Below are positions 56,811 through 64,000 of a stretch of 64,000 nucleotides of DNA, piece by piece. The position numbers were made by a program, and so were the translations under genes. Each line of letters starts with the position of its first letter. The first letter of the stretch is position 1. The notes below the pieces were generated by a model. That model did no database searches. It had not been told where the DNA came from and was given only the letters and a program-made list of their open reading frames with translations. The stretch is from Triticum aestivum (Eukaryota > Streptophyta > Magnoliopsida > Poales > Poaceae). The DNA lies in contig NC_057809.1 in assembly GCF_018294505.1 (NCBI RefSeq), positions 415,975,648-416,039,647 on the forward strand. The letters are read 5' to 3'.

Positions 56811-57487
56811 AGGACCATAGGGTCTTCTCTCATTCCTCTCCTTCTCCTTTCTTCCTCCTCCGAACGCATCATCCCGCACGAACCTTGCCGCCGTCGACCT
56901 CCATCCTCGTCCTCGACTCCGGCCGCTGCATCGCCCTGGGTGGACCAGAGAACTACGACGCTACCCCGCTGTCCGAACATCATCAGTAAGTCCTCCGTCC
57001 CTTGCCATGGATCCGTCATTAGAGTTTGTCAGTGTTCATCCGTGTTCGTCATCGTCCTTCTTTTCCTTTGTTTAGATCCATGTCTTAGATCCAAAAAAAC
57101 ATGGGAATCTTGCGTGGTGGTAGTTTTAGCACTTGTTTTAATACTAGATCATATCCCCACCGTGACAGATCTCCTCTAGGGCTTCTCTGTTTTTCCACTG
57201 CCACCTTTTGTAGATGAATTTATTCTTTTTTTTCTAAATAACAGTAGATCCAAATTTGTAACCTTCATCTGTGGAACTTGTTTGTCTCAGTACTTAGCCA
57301 ATGTTGCTTCCGGCAACTCTTTGAACATCTTAGTCATGGCGGCTTACCCTACCGGATTATCTTTTCTTCATATATCATTAGCCCTTGCTTAAGCCGCCAT
57401 CATAAACATGCACTGTAATTGTTAATTTGCAATCCCACCAATTAACTTGAGTCGGCAAACTATTTCCTTTTAGATTTTGTTTGCATC

Positions 57488-57931
57488 ATGTCGCCGAAGA
57501 CGATGACAACTTGCAACTGGGTCCATTCCACAGTCACTGAGAGCACCTTGAAAGACTTCGTCACTGTTGGATACTTACCAGAGAGGAGTGTCATGTCTTA
57601 TCGTACTCCTGATTCAACTGAAGAAAAACCTCAGCCGAAGGATGGCGAAATTATTGTCTTCACTGATCATATGACCCGGGGCTTCTCGCCGTCCGACTCA
57701 AAATTCTTTAGAGATGTACTGCACTTTTTCAAACTTCATCTGCAAGATATTAGACCCAATTCCGTATCAAATATCTGTAACTTCCAAGTTTTCTGTGAAG
57801 TTTACCTTCAAGAAGAACCTACTTTTGAACTCTTTAGGGTGTACTTCTACCAGAACCGCCAGAACGAGAACACCAATGGTCCCAGTTTGGAACTTGGCGG
57901 AATTTCAATTCAACACAGACGGGATGCCATC
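57488..57931 (+). pseudogene. Antisense gene, 'putative gypsy type transposon' family (PF04195-like), 3' part lost
   Basis: The ATG at 57488 (MSPKTMTTCNWVHSTVTEST) starts the family pattern: FVTVGYLPERSVMSYRTP, then EIIVFTDHMTRGFSPSDSKF, then VLHFFKLHLQDIRPNSVSNI and FCEVYLQEEPTFELFRVYF. It parallels the antisense protein at 11885 segment by segment, though with low identity. The remaining frame is uninterrupted to the junction at 57932, where an LTR replaces the rest. Function unknown. Being intact as far as it goes, with promoter and intron signals, it looks like a gene that was under selection until recently. Confidence 0.75.
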
Positions 57932-58057
57932 TGATACGTCTCCAACGTATCTATAATTTTTGATTGTTCCATGTTATATTATATTCTGTTTTGGACATTA
58001 TTGAGATTTATTATACACTTTTATATTATTTTTGGGACTAACCTATTAATCGGAGGC
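57932..58057 (+). mobile_element. LTR start of a Fatima-like element
   Basis: TGATACGTCTCCAACGTATC to CTATTAATCGGAGGC matches 9463-9590. It is cut at 58058 by the third Tat-lineage element. Its remainder must lie beyond the window. Confidence 0.85.
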
Positions 58058-58993
58058 TGTCGGCGTTCTGGGAATGGGGGTCCCCAGACTTGCCTGCCTG
58101 CGGCCTGCGGCGTGGCTCAAAGGGGGGCCCAGCGCGGCCCATCTTCATCAACACAGACCCAAGACCCTCGCGAGGGGCCAAGCCTCATGGGGCGGACGAC
58201 ACAGAGTTTCCTCAGGCACGGCCTCATCAGGCTAGCTCGTGAGGAGGCGGAGAGATCAAGGCGGGGTACCTCACGAGGTGCCCGTGACGCAAGCCATGAC
58301 GACCAAGGGTGCCAGGCGGGCGCCAGCCCGCGTAGTGTCCTCCTTTCCTCTTTGGTGCAAAGGGAGCAAGCGCAGGCGAGAGCATCAAGCAAAGGCACCC
58401 GTTTAGGTGCAACAAGACCAAGACCAGCCCAACGGCAGGGAGGAAGTCATTGTGGAGCCCAAGCTAGCGTCACCACCAGAGCCTTTGGCAGGCGAGGACC
58501 AACTTTAGTCAAGATAAGCGTACCCGATGTTCCCCTTCAAAATGGCCAATTGTTGGCGCCCTTCCTGCTCAATATTTGGGAAGAGGCCCAGGGCTTTTTC
58601 CTATAAATAGGACTAGCCACCCCCAGATGGGATGAGATGGGATCAGGTAGATGAGACCAGGGATAAGATCAGAGCGGCAAGAGAGAGAGAGAAGGGTGGC
58701 TGAACTCCTCCTAGCAGTTCATCCCCCTAGCCAAGAACAGACCCTCGCGAGGCTGTTCTTCCTTGTATTGCTCATCATCATCAGCCCAAGAGGCAATCCA
58801 CCAAACCACATTGGAGTAGGGTATTACACCACAACGGTGGCCCGAACCAGTATAAACCCTGTGTCTCTTGTGTTGTTCTTTCCATAGCTTAGATCTTAGC
58901 GAGGCGGTGGGGTGCAGGTAGGTAGAAGGCGAAATCTCCGCGCGCACCCCAGTGTTCGAACCTCAAGGGTCTGCCGGAACCCGAAACCCGACA
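58058..58993 (+). repeat. 5' LTR of the third Tat-lineage element
   Basis: Starts TGTCGGCGTTCTGGG and ends AACCCGACA, 936 bp. TATAAAT at 58602-58608. Several CTCGCGAGG palindromes occur in it (58167, 58742 and partial ones). Confidence 0.8.
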
Positions 58994-58995
58994 TT

Positions 58996-59013
58996 TGGCA
59001 CGCCAGGTAGGGG
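58996..59013 (+). promoter_or_regulatory. Primer-binding site
   Basis: TGGCACGCCAGGTAGGGG, two bases inside the LTR. The related TGGCGCGCCAGGTAGGGG is used by several Tat-type elements, probably tRNA-Arg; the tRNA is from memory. Confidence 0.65.
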
Positions 59014-59033
59014 TGCGCCGGAATTCTTCTTCC

Positions 59034-60596
59034 ACCGCCCCGTTCTCCTCCGACCATCGCGTCCATGTCAGACGCTCATCGGGCCTGCGCCGAGCGCCGA
59101 GCCACTCTCGCCTCCCGCGTCGCCTGCCGTCAACGCCGCCACCGGCCCGGCGGGAAACGAGCAGCAAGCGTCGTCTCAGCATCCGTCCGTGCGGCAAGAC
59201 GGCCACACCGCTACTCGCTCACCCCAGCTGGTTCTTCGTCCCGCGCGCTCCGCGCACCCATGGGGGCTCGAGCTGTGCTCATCGCGGAAAACGAGCTCCT
59301 ACGCTACCTTCCCATTGACGACGTCTACGAAGAATGGCTCGACCGCGTCCCCGAGCTCGTCCGCGCCGCAGGGGGCTCTCATGCGCCGTCCGTTCCGCTG
59401 CACCGCACCCCGCCCTACGCGGGCGACGAAGCTCCGGGGGCGCCCCAGCCGCCTCCTCCTCAAGAAGGCGCCCAGGCTCCAAGGCGCGTGGCCCCTGGGC
59501 GGAACCCGCTCCGTCAGGTGCCGGTGCGGCAAGATCAGAGCTGCCAAGAAATCCCTCGCCCGCAAGAAGCTTCCCGGGCGCTCCCTGCTCCAGCACGTCG
59601 CGACCATGCTCCTGCTCCCACACGTCAAGACCCCGCGCTGCTCCCAGCTACAGTGCGTGGGGACCAACAAGACCAAGCTCTCCGTCATCCAAGGCCTCCT
59701 GTGGCCACAGCAGGCTGCCGTGCCTTCACCACCGAGCTACGCAGCGTCGCGTGGCCCGGCAAGTTCAAGCCAGACCTGCCTCCTCATTATGACGGCACGA
59801 CCGACCCTGCGGAGTTCTTCCAGCTCTATGAGCTGGGCATCGAAGCTGCCAACGGAGACGAGAAGGTCATGGCGAACTGGTTTCCCATGGCACTCAAGGA
59901 CGGGGCCCGCACCTGGCTCCTGAACCTAGCTCCAGGCATGATCTCCTCCTGGGACGAGATGCGCACCGCTTCATCGCCAACTTCCAAGGTACTCGCGACC
60001 GGCCATCCGCCGTGAGCGACATGCGCCGCATCAAGCAACAACCTGGAGAGACCCTGCAGAAGTACATCCAGCGCTTCAACACCGCACGCCTCAAGATTCC
60101 CAAGGTGACCGAGGAGGCCATCATCTCAGCCTTCTCCGATGGCGTGCGCGACGTCAAGATGAAGGAGGAGCTGGTGATGCATGAAGACCTATGCACTTCC
60201 TTGGAGCTGTTCAACTTGGCGACCAAGTGCGCCAGGGCTGAGGAAGGGCGTCTCTCCCTCCTCGAGCTGCCTGCCGTAGACCCAGAAGAGAAGAAGCCCA
60301 AGGCCAAGGATGTGAAGCGCAAGGGGGCTGCCGTGCTCGCGGCAGAACCAGACACCAAGCGGGGCAGAGATCAGCCCGAATCTTCCAAGGGCAGTCGGTG
60401 TTGTGTGTACCACGACCTCCACACCCACAACACCAATGAATGTCAAGAGCTCCGAGCCATACGAGAAGGAAGGATCGGCCGTCGTCCCGACCGCGCTGAC
60501 CGGGGCTACGGTCGAGGAGGAGGAAGAAATGCAGGACGCTGGGAAGACCGCTGCCCGCACCAAGGGTGGCGCGATCGACCTCGTGAGGATCGCTAA
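59034..60596 (+). pseudogene. gag: Tat-lineage gag of the third element
   Basis: The N-terminal part (Pro/Ala/Ser-rich) seems to change frame near 59240, after which MGARAVLIAENELLRYLPID and VYEEWLDRVPELVRAAGG are read. The capsid core follows: WPGKFKPDLPPHYDGTTDPA, then FQLYELGIEAANGDEKVMAN, then DGARTWLLNLAPGMISSWDE (about 59752-59960). A frameshift near 59965 moves to FIANFQGTRDRP and QQPGETLQKYIQRFNTAR. The second frame ends at 60596 after a zinc-knuckle-like CVYHDLHTHNTNEC (C-X2-H-X4-H-X4-C variant typical of Tat). It is inactive by at least two frameshifts. It formed the element's particle. Confidence 0.8.
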
Positions 60597-60734
60597 CAAG
60601 ACCCGCCTCGCAAGGGAGACTGGAGGGATCAGTCTCGCGAGGATTGCCCGCAAGGCAACACAGGCCTCCCTCCGCTGCCGCCACAGCCAAGGAGAAACGA
60701 GGACCGCCATCAGGATGAGGGGGCTGGGGGCTTC

Positions 60735-61456
60735 CAGGAGCCGCGCACGATCGCCTACATCCTGGGCGGGGCTCAAGCCCCAGCCTCTCAGCGCATCTTC
60801 AAGCAGTCCTCCCCAAGCTCGAAGCCACGCGCCCTCTTAGGTGGTCAGCATGCGCCATCATGTTCAGCTCAGCGGATCAGCTCAAGTGTGCGGCCACGGC
60901 CAGAGTCCTCCCGATGCTTTATTCCCCAATTATCAGCAACGTGCTGGTCACCAGGACCCTCATCGATGGCGGGGCAGGGCTCAACGTCCTGTCCATGGAA
61001 ACATTCAACAATCTCCAAGTGCCCTACAACCAGCTTCAGCCAACCAAGCCTTTCTCCGGAGTCACCGACGGCTCCACGGTCCTGATTGGGCAGGTCCGCC
61101 TCCCTGTCACCTTCGGGGCGCGCAACAACTACCTCACCGAGCTCATCGACTTTGACGTCGCTCACATTCGCCTGCCGTACAACGCCATCCTCGGGTACCC
61201 AGCGCTGGCCAAGTTCATGGCCGTAACTCACCACGGCTACAACATCATCAAGATGCCAGGAAGTGGCGGAGTCATCACGGTGCCCTGTGAAGAGAAGGAC
61301 GTGGTGTGTTCCCTGGAACGAGCCTTTCAGGTCGCATCACTGGAAGACCCGGATCGCAGAAGCAGGAGGCTTCCCGAGGCCACCCCCAAGAAGAAGAAGA
61401 CATCGTCCGGCCCGGCTCCTCAGGAGGCAGGCCCCTCAGGACCCACGCCTGCCTAG
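60735..61456 (+). CDS. Tat-lineage aspartic protease of the third element
   Basis: The linker QEPRTIAYILGGAQAPASQRI (about 60737-60800) lies in one frame and the protease (from about 60860) in an open frame to the TAG at 61454. The active site is VTRTLIDGGAGLNVLSMETF (D-G-G variant, about 60950-61005), then NAILGYPALAKFMAVTHHGYN (about 61179-61245) and IIKMPGSGGVITVP. All protease landmarks seem intact. The Lys/Pro-rich tail (PEATPKKKKTSSGPAP) leads into the RT segment, which is degenerate. It would mature gag. Confidence 0.75.
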
Positions 61457-62025
61457 GGGAACCTTCTTCCATCACATAGGAAAGCGCGCCCGACGCCCTC
61501 CTCAGGCAGGGCTTGGGGGCTCTCCCCTGGAGGGCCACCGACCTGGCCAGGGTCACGAGGGAGGCGCTTGGGCACCACATGGAGGCGTGTTTCGATGCAC
61601 GTTTCCCTCAAGAAGGAGTAAGGCAAGGAGGGCTAGACCCTCAGGAGTTCGTCAGCAAGGCCATTCAGGAGCTACAGGAGTCAAGAGTCATGAGAGGCGG
61701 CTGCCGCCTACCAGCTGTGGCTCCCCATCTAGGCGAGGATGGTGGGCTGCGCGTCTGCATCGACATACCAGGGCTCAATCGAGTCGCTTCTCTAGAGCGC
61801 CTCTGGCCCTCGCGAGTGGGGCGCTGCGAAGGTCCACCTCACAGCTACGTTCGCATGCCTTACGACCTGCCGAGCGTGGCTGCCACGTACTAGCGCCTCA
61901 TGAGGGGCATCATGGAGGCTCAAGAGGCCAGGCGCTCCGCAGCCCTGGCGGAGATGGAGATGGTCCGCGAGGAGCCACCAGCGCCTCCGGATCCTCCCGA
62001 GGCCCCTGGGCCTGGGGGCTTGTGA
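61457..62025 (+). pseudogene. Collapsed reverse transcriptase remnant
   Basis: The frame contains DLARVTREALGHHMEACFDARF and LQESRVMRGG, then DGGLRVCIDIPGLNRVAS, corresponding to the RT start (family form LRMCIDYTSLNK), and shortly after SYVRMPYDLPSVAATY, corresponding to the later TPFGLKNAGATYQ motif. About 40 residues that should lie between, including the first catalytic Asp region, are missing. After one TAG (61891-61893) the frame continues as RLMRGIMEAQEARRSAALAE into a Pro-rich end with a TGA at 62023-62025. YxDD, RNase H and integrase are absent. It is either a decayed RT or a short replacement protein. Confidence 0.6.
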
Positions 62026-63355
62026 GGATCGGCTTCCGCAGCCCACCGAGTCTGCTACACCAACGCTGCTTCATCCTCAACATCATCAGGTGACATCTTT
62101 CAAGTTTCATTTCCAGCTGGGAGCGCCCCCCAGGGCTGCATTATTCCCAGGCCGCGTGGGTCCGTCCCTGCGGCATGTATCCCTTTTATTTCATGTTGCT
62201 AGCTTACTTTGTTGGGGGCGCCCCTCGGGCTTCATCATCCCCCAAGTCGCTCGGGCCTGACCCAGTGATGTCCACCTTCCTAGCATCTATTTGAATGAAT
62301 CCACTCCTTCGCGGCTAATGTGTTTGACCTAGTTGCCCGCTCAACTGACGCCAACTGACAGAGCTGCTCCCAAGATGGCATGGCGCTTGCGCATGGGTCC
62401 GTCCCTGCAACACCGACAAACCTGAATGGCTGAGCTCTGGCCGTGGCAGCCCCGCATGGCGCCACCTCGTCAAGCCTTAAGTGCCTCATCGCCTCTCGAA
62501 AGCAACCAACGCCTGACTGTCAATTGTCATGGCAACCCCTCGTTCTTTCTATGATGGGTCTACAGGATCTCCTAAAGGAGCTGCGTCAAGCGAGGCCCAT
62601 GCGGTGTCTCCTCCACTCTCATCCGCGTGAACCGCTTGCATGTTAAAGGGGGGGTGCCTGAGCATCGCGACTCAGGGCTCCTACTGGCTCTCCAGCCCTC
62701 AACCTCTGGCCTTGTCCACGGCATCGCGACCTGGCATACCAGCGACGGCTGAGACTCACTCGAGGGCCGAGACCCGAGGACGTAGAGCAGAAAGGGGAGA
62801 AAAGGCGAGAGGGGAGGGACACGCGAGGACCTCGCCGAGCAACCTCACGCCTGCCGATGCACGGACCCGGCGACACACCAGGGAGCGGTCCCTGATTCTC
62901 GAGATAAGTCACCACCCGGAAGCACCAGCTACCATGGCACCATCCCCGCACCTAATGCAATCCCGTGTTAGCGACGCGGCTCTCCTTTCTCACCGAACGA
63001 TGGCTGCTTGAGCGCCAAAGGGGACCTCCTGAGCATCGCGACTAAGGGGCTCTTACCGGACCCCGGGTCGCTCACCTCTTGGCCTTGACCACGGCATCGT
63101 GACCTGGCATACCAGCGACGGCTGAAGCCGCCTTGGGACTAGGACCTGTCAGCGCAGAGCACCAAGCCCTCGTGAGGTTCGAAAGGGAGAACTGAGCTAA
63201 GATGGAATGAGCAACTCGCACAATTCTACGACAAGGGTTATATTAACAAATAGGATCACAGGCACCTTACAAGCCCCGACGCGTCTTTGATTCCTCGCAG
63301 GGAACAGATCCTAAAAGGACGCTAACTACACGCGCCCCTGCAAAAGACGCCATCA
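62026..63355 (+). mobile_element. Non-coding region with duplicated blocks
   Basis: No supported ORF. A block of about 93 bases is present twice, at 62660-62753 and 63031-63125 (GAGCATCGCGACT ... CTGGCATACCAGCGACGGCTGA). GGGAGCGCCCCCCAGGGCT (62118) and GGGGGCGCCCCTCGGGCTTC (62214) form another similar pair. This is where integrase and RNase H would be expected in an autonomous copy. Confidence 0.55.
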
Positions 63356-64000
63356 TCAATAGTGGGCCGTCATGCACCGGCGCCAACCCCATCCAGATTG
63401 GAGTCGGCGACGGCCTGACGAGCCCGCCCTGCTCCAGGAGCGGCGCCGGCTCGGGGGCTCATAGTTGTCGTTGCTCATCTCCGGAGTCGCGAAGAGCTCG
63501 CCGGAGTCGCTAGATCCTCCGACGCCTCCGCCGCCTGAGGAGCCGCCAAGGGAGCGGTCGGCGGGCCTAGTCCCCGCCGTAGCAGGGTCCCGACCACCTC
63601 TCCCGGGGCAGCACTCCAGCCGGCGCCCGTTCGCATCGAAGACCTTGAAGAACATCACCGAAGCACCGTCGTACTCCAAGTGGATCATGAAGGCGCCTCT
63701 TGTCCTGCAAACCCGGGCTATTTCGCCCCAGCCTCGAGTCATGAAGACCTCGCCCGGGGCAACGACCGCGACCTCTGCCTCGGTCGCGAGGTTGCTGCAG
63801 TCGGCATGCTGCAGCCAAAGCTCCAGGAGTTCTCCCTGTGGGATGATGGAGGCGAAGAAGGGAGGAAGGCGAATCCAAGACTGAGGAGGCATGGCGGCGT
63901 GGAGCACGAACTCTCGGGAGGACCCCTCGGTGTGGACCCCAGGGGGGACGACCCACACCTTCGTGACCCGTCGGCGCCGACGGCAGCGCCGCCCGTGGCG
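63356..64000 (-). CDS. Antisense B3-like domain protein of the Tat element (partial)
   Basis: The minus-strand frame is open from the right edge to a TAG at 63358-63356. The B3-like part is about 63890-63590: PQSWIRLPPFFASIIPQGEL, then FMTRGWGEIARVCRTRG, then IHLEYDGASVMFFKVFDANG. This follows the B3 order (Pro-x-x-F near the start, G-W in the middle, F/L-x-Y-D-G and V/F-K-V-F at the end). The rest is a Gly/Ser-rich linker and an Arg-rich tail (SRRRSWSRAGSSGRRR) that could be a nuclear signal. The start lies outside the window; the first methionine inside it (63958) is not necessarily the start. It is the antisense gene of a Tat element, in place of the PF04195-like gene. No stop or frameshift is visible in 214 codons. 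Confidence 0.65.
   Translation of the reverse strand, partial: RHGRRCRRRRRVTKVWVVPPGVHTEGSSREFVLHAAMPPQSWIRLPPFFASIIPQGELLELWLQHADCSNLATEAEVAVVAPGEVFMTRGWGEIARVCRTRGAFMIHLEYDGASVMFFKVFDANGRRLECCPGRGGRDPATAGTRPADRSLGGSSGGGGVGGSSDSGELFATPEMSNDNYEPPSRRRSWSRAGSSGRRRLQSGWGWRRCMTAHY

Larger units (their letters stand above)
56039..57931 (-). mobile_element. 3' end of a Tat-lineage element with plus-strand antisense gene
   Basis: The minus-strand 3' LTR (56039-56555) is preceded, reading on the minus strand, by an antisense gene in the usual Tat position. The element is cut at 57932 by another LTR, so gag-pol and the 5' LTR lie to the right, outside. It is inserted in the Copia-type element; the pentamer before it is GGAAT (56034-56038). 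Confidence 0.75.
58058..64000 (+). mobile_element. Third Tat-lineage element: LTR, gag, protease, collapsed RT, antisense B3 gene
   Basis: The LTR (58058-58993), primer-binding site, gag and protease are in the usual order. RT is reduced to its first and a later motif, followed by 1.3 kb of repeats, then a minus-strand ORF with a B3-like domain running off the right edge. This is the Tat architecture with a different antisense gene. The 3' LTR is outside. The pentamer before the LTR is GAGGC (58053-58057). GC content is higher than in the neighbouring elements. Confidence 0.8.

Noticed and set aside
58117..58606. 211-codon plus-strand ORF and minus-strand ORFs
   Set aside because: They lie in the LTR of the third Tat element and have no domain.
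1..64000. CRISPR arrays, operons, bacterial promoters or phage genes
   Set aside because: None present. The repeats are plant transposon termini and satellites, and the genes have plant retrotransposon domains and spliceosomal introns.

Overview
This is nuclear DNA from a large-genome grass, almost certainly a Triticeae species (wheat, Aegilops, rye or barley group). I infer this from recognisable LTR retrotransposon families (an Angela/BARE/WIS-type Copia LTR, Athila-lineage LTRs of Sabrina/Fatima type, Tat-lineage elements with antisense genes), a CACTA transposon with GGCGCACC subterminal repeats and a Stowaway-like MITE remnant. About 96% of the window is assigned to mobile elements. I see no intact host gene, rRNA gene, CRISPR array or bacterial feature. 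Family names are from memory of their termini and are tentative.

Left part (1-39298) is one deep nest. An Athila-type internal region (36745-39298, continued after 46950) holds an LTR fragment (35267-36744, minus). That is interrupted by a Del/Tekay-like Gypsy element on the minus strand (35266 down to 19732, with gag, protease and the start of RT). Its 5' LTR is split by a complete Sabrina-like element (23026-32628, target duplication TTAGT). Its internal region is split by a Fatima-like Athila element (5013-10871 plus 19560-19731). That element in turn contains a Tat-lineage element (10872-19559, target duplication GATTG/GATGG) and the 3' end of a second Del/Tekay-like element (1-5012).

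Middle part (39299-50197): a 7.65-kb non-autonomous CACTA element (39299-46950, target duplication CGT) carries a captured multi-exon B3-domain gene on the minus strand, several tandem repeats, a near-perfect hairpin and a solo Angela-type LTR (39480-41202, target duplication CATGC). It is followed by about 2 kb of apparently low-copy DNA, a MITE remnant and a LINE 3' fragment.

Right part (50198-64000) is a second nest: a non-autonomous Copia element (LTR, gag, a second lysine-rich ORF), cut by a minus-strand Tat element with a plus-strand antisense gene, cut by a fragment of Fatima-like LTR, cut by a third Tat-lineage element (LTR, gag, protease, collapsed RT) whose antisense ORF at the window's right edge encodes a B3-like domain.

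The recurring theme is non-autonomous elements that have lost reverse transcriptase and integrase but kept gag-protease plus an extra gene, usually antisense to gag. Two of the three Tat antisense genes belong to the plant 'putative gypsy type transposon' family. The third, and the CACTA cargo gene, are B3 DNA-binding proteins. Two different transposon classes in one window therefore carry B3-type regulators, which is the observation I consider most worth following.
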